Assembly: GCF_030813495.1 (NCBI RefSeq)
Contig: NZ_JAUSUI010000004.1
Coordinates: 310,001-374,000, forward strand
Source of the DNA: Ancylobacter polymorphus
GTDB lineage: Bacteria; Pseudomonadota; Alphaproteobacteria; Rhizobiales; Xanthobacteraceae
Reading direction: 5' to 3'
Length of the DNA stretch: 64,000 nucleotides
Positions 40,638 through 53,059 of the stretch are shown piece after piece. A program made the position numbers and the translations under genes. Within the stretch, counting starts at the first letter, position 1. Each line of letters starts with the position of its first letter. Below the pieces are notes generated by a model. The model did not search any database. It had not been told where the DNA came from and was given only the letters and a program-made list of their open reading frames with translations.

Positions 40638-41651
40638 TTGTCCGCTTCCCCGCTCGGTTTCGCGTTGCTGCTCGACGGCCTCAAGGCGGCCGGCGAGGAC
40701 ACGCGGCTGCGCCTGCTGGCGCTGATCGGCGAGGGCGAACTGACCGTTTCCGAGCTTACCGAGATTCTGGGCCAGTCGCAGCCGCGAATCTCGCGCCATC
40801 TCAAGCTGCTGGCCGAGGCCGGGCTTGTCGAGCGCTTCCGCGAGGCGAGCTGGGTGTTCTACCGCCGCGCCGTCGACGCGCCCGGCGCCGCACTCACCGA
40901 TGCGCTGCTGGAACTCATGGCGCCCGATGACGAGGTGCTGCTGCGCGACCGTGAGCGGCTGGAGGCGGTGCGCGCCGCCCGTGCCGCCCACGCGCAGGCC
41001 TATTTCCGCGCTCATGCGCATGAATGGGACGCCATCCGCCGGCTGCACGTGCCGGAGGAGCAGGTGGAGGCGGCGATCCATGCCGCCCTGTCCGGGGGGC
41101 GCATCGGCAGCCTGCTCGATCTCGGCACCGGCACCGGGCGCATTCTCGAACTGTTCGCGGACGAGATGGAGCGCGGCGTCGGCATCGACCTCTCCGCCGA
41201 AATGCTGGCGGTGGCGCGGGCCAATCTCGACCGCGCCGGCGTGCGCAATGCCACGGTGCGCCAGGGCGACATTTACAGTCTCGCTCTGCCGCGCGACGCC
41301 TTCGACGTGGTGATCGTGCATCAGGTGCTGCATTTTCTTGAAGACGCGCCGCGCGCCATCAAGGAAGCGGCGCGGGTGCTGCGCCCCGGCGGGCGGCTGC
41401 TGGTGGTCGATTTCGACCCGCACGATCTCGAATTCCTGCGCGAGCAGCACGCCCATCGCCGGCTCGGCTTCGCGCCGGAGATCATGGAAAGCTGGCTCGC
41501 CCAGGCCGGCCTCGTGCCGCAATCCCATCGCCTGCTCGCCCCCAAGGACCATGGAAAGTCCGGGGAGGGCCGGCTCACCGTGTCGCTCTGGCTCGCCCGC
41601 GATCCCCGCATCGTGCGGGCGGAAGCCCAACACAACAAGGAGGTCGCCTGA
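40638..41651 (+). CDS. ArsR-type regulator fused to a SAM/SAH-binding methyltransferase domain (SahR-like)
   Basis: A 337-residue two-domain protein. Residues 10-95 form an ArsR winged helix (LTVSELTEILGQSQPRISRHLKLLAEAGLV). Residues 150-260 form a methyltransferase-type fold (SLLDLGTGTGRILELF). No ArsR metal site is apparent. The architecture and location before metF and metH resemble SahR, which represses SAM-cycle genes and responds to S-adenosylhomocysteine. The start is a TTG with GGAGG five bases upstream; no ATG or GTG fits. It overlaps metF by one base (TGATG). Confidence 0.88.
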   Translation: MSASPLGFALLLDGLKAAGEDTRLRLLALIGEGELTVSELTEILGQSQPRISRHLKLLAEAGLVERFREASWVFYRRAVDAPGAALTDALLELMAPDDEVLLRDRERLEAVRAARAAHAQAYFRAHAHEWDAIRRLHVPEEQVEAAIHAALSGGRIGSLLDLGTGTGRILELFADEMERGVGIDLSAEMLAVARANLDRAGVRNATVRQGDIYSLALPRDAFDVVIVHQVLHFLEDAPRAIKEAARVLRPGGRLLVVDFDPHDLEFLREQHAHRRLGFAPEIMESWLAQAGLVPQSHRLLAPKDHGKSGEGRLTVSLWLARDPRIVRAEAQHNKEVA

Positions 41652-42586
41652 TGTCGTCGGATGTCGAGCGCCGCAGCCGCCGCGCCGGCGGGCGGCCCAT
41701 TTCGGTGTCGTTCGAGTTTTTCCCGCCGAAGACGGCCGAGATGGAGACCACACTGTGGAACTCCATCACCCGGCTGGCGCCGCTGGCGCCGAAATTCGTC
41801 TCGGTGACCTATGGCGCCGGTGGCTCCACCCGCGAGCGCACCCACGCCACGGTGGAGCGCATCGTCAAGGAAACCCGCCTCGCGCCGGCGGCGCATCTCA
41901 CCTGCGTCTCCGCCACCAGGGCCGAGGTGGACGAGGTGGTGCGCGGCTATTGGGACGCCGGGGTCCGTCACATCGTAGCGCTGCGCGGCGATCCGCCGGG
42001 CGGGGTCGGTCATACCTATGAGCCGCACCCGGAAGGCTACCGCACCACGGCGGAGCTGGTCGCCGGCATTCGCCGCATCGCCAATTTCGAAGTGTCGGTT
42101 TCGGCCTATCCGGAAAAGCACCCGGAGAGCCCCTCGCTCGACACCGATCTCGACATTCTTGCCGCCAAGGTGGAGGCCGGGGCGACCCGTGCCATCACCC
42201 AGTGCTTCTTCGACAATGACCTCTACTTCGCCTATCTCGACAAGGTGCGGGCGCGCGGCATCGACGTGCCGATCGTGCCGGGCATCCTGCCCGTCTCGAA
42301 CTTCAAGCAGGCGAAGAATTTCTCGGAGAAGACCGGCACCTTCATGCCGGACTGGCTGGCCGCCCGTTTCGAGGGGCTCGACAACGACCCCGAGACCCGC
42401 AAGCTGATCGCCGCCGCCGTGGCGGCCGAGCAGGTGTTCGATCTCGTGGATCGCGGCGTCACCGAGTTCCATTTCTACACGCTCAACCGCGCCGATCTCG
42501 TCTATGCCGTGTGTCACCTCTTGGGCATCCGCCCGCCGCAGGAGGTCAATGGCGCGGGCGACGGCAAGGGACAGGCGGCGGCGTGA
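41651..42586 (+). CDS. metF: 5,10-methylenetetrahydrofolate reductase
   Basis: A 311-residue FAD-dependent TIM-barrel enzyme that reduces methylene-THF to 5-methyl-THF, the methyl donor for MetH. It has the catalytic-glutamate motif VSFEFFPPKTAEME, VTYGAGGSTRERT, LRGDPPGG and the ITQCFFDNDLYF segment. The start overlaps the regulator's stop codon, so it is translationally coupled and probably controlled by it. metH lies 0.85 kb downstream on the same strand. Confidence 0.97.
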   Translation: MSSDVERRSRRAGGRPISVSFEFFPPKTAEMETTLWNSITRLAPLAPKFVSVTYGAGGSTRERTHATVERIVKETRLAPAAHLTCVSATRAEVDEVVRGYWDAGVRHIVALRGDPPGGVGHTYEPHPEGYRTTAELVAGIRRIANFEVSVSAYPEKHPESPSLDTDLDILAAKVEAGATRAITQCFFDNDLYFAYLDKVRARGIDVPIVPGILPVSNFKQAKNFSEKTGTFMPDWLAARFEGLDNDPETRKLIAAAVAAEQVFDLVDRGVTEFHFYTLNRADLVYAVCHLLGIRPPQEVNGAGDGKGQAAA

Positions 42587-42637
42587 GAAATTCGCAGTGG
42601 GATGCCCTATAGTAGGGGCCTTCCACGGAGACGGTCG

Positions 42638-42889
42638 ATGAGCGAGCCGGACACCTTCATCCTGACGTTGCTGCGCGAGATCCGCGCGGAGATTGCGAAT
42701 ACCAAAACGGAAGTCGCGGAAAGCCGCCGAGAGACCCGTGCGGGCTTCGAATCGGTCAATAAGAAGATCGAAAGCCTCAAGCAGGCCATGCATGGTGAAT
42801 CCGTGCTCGGCCGTTACGCCTCCGCCGAGTTTGAAGACCGCATCGAAGCCATCGAGAAGCGTCTCGAAAAGCTCGAAAAGGGGCATTGA
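42638..42889 (+). CDS. small coiled-coil protein
   Basis: An 83-residue, strongly helical protein beginning MSEPDTFILTLLREIRAEI. It has heptad-like repeats and a second coiled-coil segment near the C terminus (DRIEAIEKRLEKLEKG). Similar small proteins occur in Hyphomicrobiales without known function. GGAG lies about eight bases upstream of the ATG. It sits between metF and metH, and there is no sign that it takes part in methionine synthesis. Confidence 0.7.
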   Translation: MSEPDTFILTLLREIRAEIANTKTEVAESRRETRAGFESVNKKIESLKQAMHGESVLGRYASAEFEDRIEAIEKRLEKLEKGH

Positions 42890-42935
42890 ACCGCGCGATG
42901 GCGGGGCGGCGTCGGCCCCATGGGTTCGCGCCGCA

Positions 42936-42972
42936 GCCCCTCACCCCAACCCTCTCCCCGCCGGGGAGAGGG
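42936..42972. repeat. palindromic intergenic repeat, copy 1
   Basis: A CCCCTCACCC lead-in is followed by an inverted repeat with 11-base arms CCCTCTCCCCG / CGGGGAGAGGG around one base. It is the first of four related elements in this window. Confidence 0.85.
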
Positions 42973-43000
42973 AATGGAAGGCTGGTCGAAAGCTGATTTA

Positions 43001-43047
43001 ACCTCTCCCCGTGGGGGAGAGGTCGGCGCGCAGCGCCGGGTGAGGGG
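43001..43047. repeat. palindromic intergenic repeat, copy 2 (reverse orientation)
   Basis: Arms ACCTCTCCCC / GGGGAGAGGT around GTG are followed by CGGCGCGCAGCGCCGGGTGAG, the reverse of the lead-in. It ends directly at the start of the DUF559 pseudogene. Confidence 0.85.
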
Positions 43048-43049
43048 AG

Positions 43050-43430
43050 ATGAACGGTCGGATCGAGCGGGCGCGGCGGCTGAGACGCGATCAGACGGAT
43101 GCCGAAGCTCTCCTCTGATCGTGCCTGCGCGACCGCCGCCTCGACGGTTGGAAGTTTCGCCGGCAGGCGCCGGTTGATAGATACATCGTCGATTTCCTCT
43201 GCGTCGATGCAAGGCTGGGTCGTCGAACTTGACGGCGGCCAGCATAGGGCGACGAGCGACGAGGCAACGACGCGGACGATCGAAGCCAGTGGCTATCTGG
43301 TCATCCGTTTCTGGAATAACGACGTGCCGATGAACATGGACGGGGTTCTTGTACGCATTCTTGAAGCCTTGCGTGCAGCGGCCCCTCACCCCAGCCCTCT
43401 CCCCGACGGGGAGAGGGAGCAAGAGCGACG

Positions 43431-43434
<4 letters not shown>
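43050..43434 (+). pseudogene. broken DUF559 endonuclease-domain gene
   Basis: The reading frame from 43050 gives RARRLRRDQTDAEALL, then a TGA at 43116-43118 where the family normally has tryptophan. The same frame continues as RDRRLDGWKFRRQAPVDRYIVDF to about 43215. The family sequence then resumes one base later in another frame: VVELDGGQH and LVIRFWNNDVP. So there is one nonsense change plus one +1 frameshift near 43217. DUF559 proteins resemble very-short-patch-repair and restriction endonucleases. The gene lies between palindromic repeats within the met cluster. Confidence 0.87.
43380..43417. repeat. palindromic intergenic repeat, copy 3
   Basis: The CCCCTCACCCC lead-in is followed by the 11-base arms around a central A (43395-43417). 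Its right arm lies 14 bases before the metH start and supplies the only GGGAG-type ribosome-binding sequence there. Confidence 0.85.
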
Positions 43435-47174
<3,740 letters not shown>

Positions 47175-47179
47175 GGGCG

Positions 47180-47989
47180 ATGAGCGTGCTGGACGGCGAG
47201 ACGCGCAAAGTGCTGATGTGGGCGCTGGTCGCGCTCGTGATCTGGGCCGCGCTCGCCTATGTGATGCTGCCGCGGCTGTGGACGCATCACGAGCACCAGC
47301 CCGGCATCAAGCACATGCCGATGGTGACGCAGACCAAGCAGGGCATTCCCGGCGATCCCATCGATGTCGGGCTTGTCGGCACCAGGGAGGACATCCTCCA
47401 CGCCATGAACGCCGCCGGCTGGCTTCCCGCCGATCCGATCACGCTGAAATCGAGCCTCGACATTGTCGGCTCGGTGCTGCTGCGCCGGCCGGACCCGCAG
47501 GCGCCGGTGAGCCCGCTCTATTATGACGGGCGGGTGGAAGACCTCGCCTTCGAGAAGGAGGTCGGCCGCAGCGCCGACCGGCGCGACCATGTGCGCTTCT
47601 GGAAGGTGCTGGTCAGCGGCAAGGAAGGCGCCCCGGTGTGGCTCGGCTCGGCCACCTATGACAAGGGCGTCGGGCTCAGCCATTACACCGGCGCCGTGAC
47701 CCACCATATCGGCGCCAATGTCGATGCGGTGCGCGACCTGCTGATCGACGATCTGAAGGCCGCCGGCATGGTGCGCACGGTCTATCAGGTCACCGGCCTC
47801 GGCCCCACTTTGTTCGGCCGCAATGGCGGTGGCGACCGTTACTATACCGATGGCGAGGTCACCTTCGCCCGGCTGACCACCAATGGCGAGAAGAACCCCA
47901 ACCCGCCCACCATCGTCGCTTCGCCGCCGGGCGTCGGGGTGAAGAACGCGGTCTGGGGCGCGGCGGCGTCGCTGCTCGGGGTGGAGTGA
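47180..47989 (+). CDS. LssY C-terminal domain protein
   Basis: A 269-residue protein with one N-terminal membrane helix (about 11-30). The rest is an LssY_C-type domain: DPIDVGLVGTREDILHAMNAAGWLPADP, then LYYDGRVEDLAFEKEVGRSADRRDHVRFWK. The LssY C-terminal domain is named from Legionella secretion-associated proteins and its function is unknown; here it is not joined to a phosphatase domain. It follows metH by five bases, with AGGGG just before the ATG, so the two may be cotranscribed. Confidence 0.83.
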   Translation: MSVLDGETRKVLMWALVALVIWAALAYVMLPRLWTHHEHQPGIKHMPMVTQTKQGIPGDPIDVGLVGTREDILHAMNAAGWLPADPITLKSSLDIVGSVLLRRPDPQAPVSPLYYDGRVEDLAFEKEVGRSADRRDHVRFWKVLVSGKEGAPVWLGSATYDKGVGLSHYTGAVTHHIGANVDAVRDLLIDDLKAAGMVRTVYQVTGLGPTLFGRNGGGDRYYTDGEVTFARLTTNGEKNPNPPTIVASPPGVGVKNAVWGAAASLLGVE

Positions 47990-48009
47990 GCGCCGCAGGC
48001 GCATCATGC

Positions 48010-48038
48010 AAAAAGCCCCGGACGTTGCCGTCCGGGGC
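48010..48038 (-). terminator. intrinsic terminator of the outer-membrane protein gene
   Basis: On the minus strand a perfect 9-bp stem (GCCCCGGAC / GTCCGGGGC, six-base loop) is followed by five Ts. It lies 24 bases after the stop of the barrel-protein gene and separates it from the convergent LssY_C gene. Confidence 0.9.
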
Positions 48039-48062
48039 CTTGTGGCAGGTGGTCGCCGTGGA

Positions 48063-48827
48063 TCAGAACTTGTAGTTCACGCCGGCCTTGAGGGTGGACA
48101 TGGACATGTCCAGCTTGGTGTTGGAGGCGCCGTCCCAGGTGATGTCGCCGAGGTCGATGTAGAGATATTCGGCCTTTACGGTCCAGTTGTCGGTGATGGC
48201 GTATTCCACGCCGCCGCCCAGCGTCCAGCCCCACAGCGTGTCGCTGCGCGAGGCGCCGCCGAACGCGGCGAGGTTGCCGTCGGTATAGGCGTTCCAGCCT
48301 TCGCTCACCTTCACATTGCCCCAGGCGAGACCGCCGGTGACATAGGGGAGGAAGCGGTCCATGGAATAGCCGACGCGGGCGCGCACGGTACCGAAGGACT
48401 CGATCTTGGTGTCGATCGAGCCGAACTGCTGGATCGTCGGGGTGCCGATGGCGGTGGCGGTGTAGTTCAGCGTGTCGGTCATCGAGCCGAAGTTGAAGTC
48501 GGCTTCACCGCCGAGAACGACATTGTTCGCGAGCTGGTAGTTGTAGCCGATCTGCGCGCCGCCGAACCAGCCGCTCGGGTTGGAACCGCCATTGGCGGCG
48601 ACGGAATCGTAGCCGCTGTAGTTGAACAGCAGGTAGTTGTTCCACGGCGCGGAGCCGTCGCCCCAGCCATAGCCGAGATTGCCGCCGAGATAGACGCCGG
48701 TCCAGGTGAAGGCCGGCACATAGGCGACGGGCGCCGCCTTGACGGGATAGGAGAGGTCGGCCGCGAGGGCCGGAGCGGCGAGAGCCGCCGCTGCGACGGT
48801 GCCGAGGAGGAGAGACTTGATACGCAT
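48063..48827 (-). CDS. outer-membrane beta-barrel protein (Omp25/RopB-like)
   Basis: A 254-residue exported protein. The signal peptide ends ALAADL (near residue 23). The mature part has the small-porin pattern FTWTGVYLGGNLGYGWGDG, alternating aromatic beta strands and a C-terminal AGVNYKF ending in phenylalanine, as needed for barrel assembly. It resembles the Omp25/Omp31/RopB family of Hyphomicrobiales. The start at 48827 matches the signal peptide. Upstream (48828-48978) are two TTAACAAA copies and a TTGACG on the minus strand, but no clear -10. Confidence 0.9.
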   Translation of the reverse strand: MRIKSLLLGTVAAAALAAPALAADLSYPVKAAPVAYVPAFTWTGVYLGGNLGYGWGDGSAPWNNYLLFNYSGYDSVAANGGSNPSGWFGGAQIGYNYQLANNVVLGGEADFNFGSMTDTLNYTATAIGTPTIQQFGSIDTKIESFGTVRARVGYSMDRFLPYVTGGLAWGNVKVSEGWNAYTDGNLAAFGGASRSDTLWGWTLGGGVEYAITDNWTVKAEYLYIDLGDITWDGASNTKLDMSMSTLKAGVNYKF

Positions 48828-48978
48828 GAGGAACGCCCCCGAAGGAAAATGGAATGGGGGCAACCTAGTCCTGCGTACTTAACAAAGCCTCTGCCGGTGT
48901 CGTTAACAAACCGTTTTCTGCGACCCAAACGGCGTCAACTTTTTGTCAGGGCGCAGGCGCTTGGGCCGGAAACGCGTC

Positions 48979-50247
48979 TCAGGCGGCGACGATGGCCCGC
49001 TCCAGGAACCGGCCGATCTGCATCAGCTCGCGGTCGCGACCGAAGCGACCGACGAGTTGCACGCCGATCGGGAGGCCTGTGGCGCCGGTGAGGCCGGCAA
49101 TGTTCAGGCACGGTCCGCCGGTGAGGGTCCACAGCCTATTGAAGGCCGGCGAGCCGGTGCTGGCGAAGCCTTCCGGCGCTTCGCCCGCCACCGAGAAGGT
49201 CAGCAGCGCGTCGTAATCCGCATAGAGATCGGCAAGGGCGTGCCGCGCGCGGCGGGCGGTGCGCCGGGCGGCGTCGTACTGTTCCGGGGTGAGGGCGGCG
49301 GCGCCTTGCAGATAGGTCGAAAGCGTCGGCGACAGGGCGTCGCGGTGGCGGTCCCATTCATCGGCGAAGGCGAGCGCGGCCTCATAGCCCTGCACCACCC
49401 CATGCGCCTCGTCCGCCGCCTCGACCGCGTCCGGCAAATCGAGCACCGTAACATGCGCACCGGCCTTGCCGGCGGCAGCGGCGGCGGCATCGAGCGCGGC
49501 ATGGGCGTCAGCCGCGGCCAGCGGCGCGCGCGCCGTCTTCACCACGGCGATGCGCGGGGCCGGCATGTCATCGCCGAGCGCGAAGTCGCGCCCGGTCAGC
49601 GCCCCGGCGGCGAAGGCGACATCCGCGACATGGGCGCCGAACAGGCCGATCGTGTCGAGCGACCAGGAAAACGGCTTGAGGCCGAGCACGGGCAGCAGCT
49701 TGAAGGACGGCTTGTAGCCCGTGACCCCGCAAAAGGAGGCGGGGCGGATGACCGAGCCGCCGGTCTGGGTGCCGATCGTCACCGGCAGCATGCCCGCCGC
49801 CACCGCCGCCGCCGATCCGGCGGACGAACCGCCCGGCGTATGGGTGAGCCGGCGCGGGTTGCGGGTGACGCTCGGCTGCAGGAAGGCGAATTCCGTCGTC
49901 ACCAGTTTGCCGGCAATGAGCCCGCCCGCCCGCGCCGCCATGCGCACGATGGCCGCATCCGTTGTAGGACGGTAGCCGGCAAAGAGTTTCGAGCCGCGTT
50001 CGGTGGGAAAGTCCACCGTGTCGAGAATATCCTTGACCCCGACCGGCAGGCCGGCCAGCGGCGTTTGCGCAAGGCCCGGCCGCGCGGCGGCGGTGAGCAG
50101 CGCCGGCAGGTCGAGGCTGGCGAAGGCCTGCACCTCTTCCTCGCGGGCGCGGATCGCCTCCGCGCAGCGTTCGGCGACATCGACCGGGGAGAGGCGTCCG
50201 GCGTGGACGGCCTGGGCGAGGGCGGCGGCGGAGAGCATCTCTGTCAT
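48979..50247 (-). CDS. amidase signature family protein
   Basis: A 422-residue amidase with the Ser-cisSer-Lys triad: Lys72 in GLPVGVKDILDT, the cis-serine in PGGSSAGSAAAV (about 141) and the nucleophile serine in QTGGSVIRPA (165). It hydrolyses a small amide; the substrate is not predictable. It is not GatA, since it is shorter and no gatB or gatC is near. It is divergent from pdxY, with 154 bases between. Confidence 0.9.
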   Translation of the reverse strand: MTEMLSAAALAQAVHAGRLSPVDVAERCAEAIRAREEEVQAFASLDLPALLTAAARPGLAQTPLAGLPVGVKDILDTVDFPTERGSKLFAGYRPTTDAAIVRMAARAGGLIAGKLVTTEFAFLQPSVTRNPRRLTHTPGGSSAGSAAAVAAGMLPVTIGTQTGGSVIRPASFCGVTGYKPSFKLLPVLGLKPFSWSLDTIGLFGAHVADVAFAAGALTGRDFALGDDMPAPRIAVVKTARAPLAAADAHAALDAAAAAAGKAGAHVTVLDLPDAVEAADEAHGVVQGYEAALAFADEWDRHRDALSPTLSTYLQGAAALTPEQYDAARRTARRARHALADLYADYDALLTFSVAGEAPEGFASTGSPAFNRLWTLTGGPCLNIAGLTGATGLPIGVQLVGRFGRDRELMQIGRFLERAIVAA

Positions 50248-50401
50248 GGCCTTTAGCCTGTCGCATGGGCGGGGATTCGCGACAAGAGCCCGCGTGCCGG
50301 CGACGCATCGATTCCGCTTATGGGAGCCGCGCGGAATTTCGTTTGAGCGCTTGCCTTCGGGGCGCTAAGCGCGGATCGTCAGCAAAGGTGGGGCGCGTCG
50401 C

Positions 50402-51250
50402 ATGAATATTCTGTCGATCCAGTCCTGGGTGGCCTATGGGCATGTCGGCAACGCGTCCGCCATGTTTCCCATGCAGCGGCTCGGGCATGAGGTGTGGGGC
50501 CTGCACACGGTGCAGTTCTCTAACCACACCGGCTATGGCGCCTGGCGCGGCGAGGTCTTCGGCGCCGATCTGATCCGCGAGCTGGTCGGAGGGCTGGAGG
50601 ACCGCAACGTTCTGCCGCGCTGCGACGGCGTGCTGTCCGGCTATATGGGCTCGGCCGAGATCGGCGATGCCATTCTCGACACGGTGGGCCGGGTGAAGGC
50701 GGCCAACGCCGAAGCGCATTATTGCTGCGACCCGGTGATCGGCGATGTCGGGCGCGGCGTGTTCGTGCGGCCGGGAATCCCTGAATTCATGCGCGACCGG
50801 GCGGTGCCGGCGGCCGATCTCATCACCCCCAACCAGTTCGAACTGGACTATCTCTCCGGCCGCTCCTCCACCACGCTCAATGAGGCGGCGGCGGCCTGCG
50901 ACGCGGTGCATGCCAGCGGGCCGCGCGTCATCATGGTCACGAGCCTCCACACCGAGGACACGCCGGAGGATTCCATCGACCTGATGGCGTCCGGCCCGGA
51001 CGGGCGCTTCCGTCTGCGCACGCCCAAGCTCGACATTTCGGTGAATGGCGCGGGCGACGCCATCGCGGCGCTGTTCTTCGTGCACTGGAAGGCGACGCAT
51101 TCGACCGCCGAGGCGCTCGCCAAGGCGGCCTCCTCCGCCTATGGGCTGCTCGCCCGCACCGCGGCGGCGGGATCGCGCGAAATCCTCACCGTCGCCGCCC
51201 AGGACGAATTCGTCACCCCGTCCCGTCTCTTCACCCCGGAGAAGATCTGA
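50402..51250 (+). CDS. pdxY: pyridoxal kinase
   Basis: A 282-residue ribokinase-fold kinase that phosphorylates pyridoxal for PLP salvage. It has [18 protein letters not shown] at the N terminus, [19 protein letters not shown] and the anion-hole/catalytic-base motif [12 protein letters not shown] near residue 215. The length and the N-terminal sequence favour PdxY over ThiD/PdxK. It heads a short run with the PhzF and NUDIX genes (gaps of 4 and 33 bases). Confidence 0.93.
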   Translation: MNILSIQSWVAYGHVGNASAMFPMQRLGHEVWGLHTVQFSNHTGYGAWRGEVFGADLIRELVGGLEDRNVLPRCDGVLSGYMGSAEIGDAILDTVGRVKAANAEAHYCCDPVIGDVGRGVFVRPGIPEFMRDRAVPAADLITPNQFELDYLSGRSSTTLNEAAAACDAVHASGPRVIMVTSLHTEDTPEDSIDLMASGPDGRFRLRTPKLDISVNGAGDAIAALFFVHWKATHSTAEALAKAASSAYGLLARTAAAGSREILTVAAQDEFVTPSRLFTPEKI

Positions 51251-51254
51251 CCCC

Positions 51255-52151
51255 ATGGCCCGCCGCTTCGTTGTGCTCGACGTCTTCACCGACCGGACAC
51301 TCTCCGGCAATCCGCTGGCCGTCGTGCTCGACACGGAGGGGCTCGACGGCAACCACATGCAGGCGATCACCCGCGAGTTCAATCTCTCGGAAACGGTGTT
51401 CATCCTGCCGCCGCAAGACGAGGCGAACCGGGCGCGGCTGCGCATCTTCACCACCAGCCACGAACTGCCCTTCGCCGGGCACCCGACCGTGGGGGCGGCG
51501 GTGCTGCTGGCGCTGCGCGACGGCGTGACCACCAGCGACGATTTCGTGCTGGAGGAGAATGTCGGGCCGGTGGCCTGCCATGTCACGGTGCGCGGGGAGC
51601 GTTCCGGCAGCGCCACCTTCACCGTGCCACGCATCCCGGAAATCCTCGATGCCGCGCCGATGACGCGGGAGGCCTGCGCCCAGGCGCTCGGCCTCGACCC
51701 GTCAGATATCGGCTTTGACGGCTATGGCCCGTTCATCGCCTCCGCCGGCGTTCCCTTTGTCTGCGTGCCGCTGGCCTCGCGCTCGGCGCTGGCGCGCATC
51801 AGCCCGAGTGCGGCGCGGCTCATCTCCACCTTCGGCGGCGGCGCCGATTCCGTCTATGTGTTCTGCCGCGACGAGGATGGCGAGGGCGATTTCCGCGCCC
51901 GCATGTTCGCCGCCAATATGGGCATCGACGAGGACCCCGCGACCGGCTCGGCCGCCGCGTCGCTGGCGGCGGCGCTGCTGGCCGGCGAGCAGCCGGGTGA
52001 TGGATTCCATGCCTATGATATTCTGCAGGGCGTCGAGATGGGCCGTCCCAGCCTGGTGCGGCTCGGCCTCAAGGTGGAGGACGGCGCGCTGACCGCCGTC
52101 ACCATCGGCGGCGGCGCGGTCATCGTCTCCGAAGGCGTGCTGCATGTCTGA
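51255..52151 (+). CDS. PhzF family isomerase/epimerase-like protein
   Basis: A 298-residue diaminopimelate-epimerase-fold protein of the PhzF group. It has VLDVFTDRTLSGNPLAVVLD at the N terminus, the catalytic glutamate in REFNLSETVFI (about residue 45), ELPFAGHPTVGAAVLL and DEDPATGSAAASLA. Apart from phenazine isomerase the reactions are mostly unknown; no phenazine genes are here. The ATG four bases after pdxY suggests an operon. Confidence 0.9.
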   Translation: MARRFVVLDVFTDRTLSGNPLAVVLDTEGLDGNHMQAITREFNLSETVFILPPQDEANRARLRIFTTSHELPFAGHPTVGAAVLLALRDGVTTSDDFVLEENVGPVACHVTVRGERSGSATFTVPRIPEILDAAPMTREACAQALGLDPSDIGFDGYGPFIASAGVPFVCVPLASRSALARISPSAARLISTFGGGADSVYVFCRDEDGEGDFRARMFAANMGIDEDPATGSAAASLAAALLAGEQPGDGFHAYDILQGVEMGRPSLVRLGLKVEDGALTAVTIGGGAVIVSEGVLHV

Positions 52152-52184
52152 GCCCCGCGCCGGGCGCCCGGCAGGCCGGTGAGC

Positions 52185-52940
52185 ATGGCGGCAGAGCCGG
52201 ACGGGCTGACGCTGCGGACGCTCGACCATGTCGAGGGGCGGCTCGCGCCGGCGCCGCTCACCTTCACGCCCGAGGAGCGGGCGGCGATCGACGCGCATTA
52301 TGCCGCCCGCAAGGCGGCCAATCCGGCTTTGTGGAACGGCCGCGTGCTGCTGCTCGACGCCCACCGCTTCGAGGAGCGGCGGCTGGTGGCGGACTATGCT
52401 GAGGCCGATTATGCCGCGCTGCTCTGGCTGCTGTCGGGCGAGCGCGCGCATCCGCGCCTGCGCGTCTCTTTCGCCATGGGCGCGCTGCGCGGGGCGGATG
52501 GCGGCTTCGTCCTTATCCGCATGGCGCAATGGACCGCCAATGCCGGGCGTATCTATTTCGCCGCCGGCACGCCGGACCTCGCGGACCTCACCCCCGATGG
52601 GCAGGTCGACCTTGAAGGCAGCGTCCGGCGCGAGCTCGCCGAGGAAACCGGCCTCACCGCCGAGGACATCACGCTCGCCCCCGGCTGGACGGCGCTGCAC
52701 GATGCGCGCCGGCTGGCGCTGCTGCGCGAGGTGCGCGCGCATGAGGAGGCGGAGGCGCTCGCCGCCCGCATCCGCCGTTTCGGGGCGCGCGAGCAAAAGC
52801 CGGAATTCGACGAGGTGCTGGTGGTTCGCGGCCCGGAGGATCTGGCCGAGGGCATGTCGCCCCTCATTCGCCGCTATCTCGCGCAGGCTTGGGCGGAGGA
52901 GCCGACGCCCGCCATGGGAACAGGGCAGGGGACAGGGTAG
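52185..52940 (+). CDS. NUDIX hydrolase
   Basis: A 251-residue protein whose central NUDIX box keeps RELAEETGL (near residue 153), with an unusually long segment between the leading glycine and the core. The N-terminal 90 residues form an extra domain (PEERAAIDAHYAARKAANPALWNGRV) shared with some NUDIX pyrophosphatases of alphaproteobacteria. The substrate is presumably a nucleotide derivative, but unknown. The ATG at 52185 is chosen over an in-frame GTG six bases upstream because of AGG at a better distance. Confidence 0.83.
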   Translation: MAAEPDGLTLRTLDHVEGRLAPAPLTFTPEERAAIDAHYAARKAANPALWNGRVLLLDAHRFEERRLVADYAEADYAALLWLLSGERAHPRLRVSFAMGALRGADGGFVLIRMAQWTANAGRIYFAAGTPDLADLTPDGQVDLEGSVRRELAEETGLTAEDITLAPGWTALHDARRLALLREVRAHEEAEALAARIRRFGAREQKPEFDEVLVVRGPEDLAEGMSPLIRRYLAQAWAEEPTPAMGTGQGTG

Positions 52941-53059
52941 AATGAGGCCGTGACTTTTCGGACCAATCAGTTCGAAAATGGCATGGCCCTCGCATGGGCA
53001 GGGTCATCGCGGCGCTGAGCTGGGGCCGGTCGCCGGGGCTTATTCGGGGAGTACAGGAA

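Noticed and set aside
42890..43430. Cobalamin or SAM riboswitch before metH
   Set aside because: No B12-box or SAM-riboswitch core is visible; the stretch is explained by repeats and the DUF559 pseudogene.
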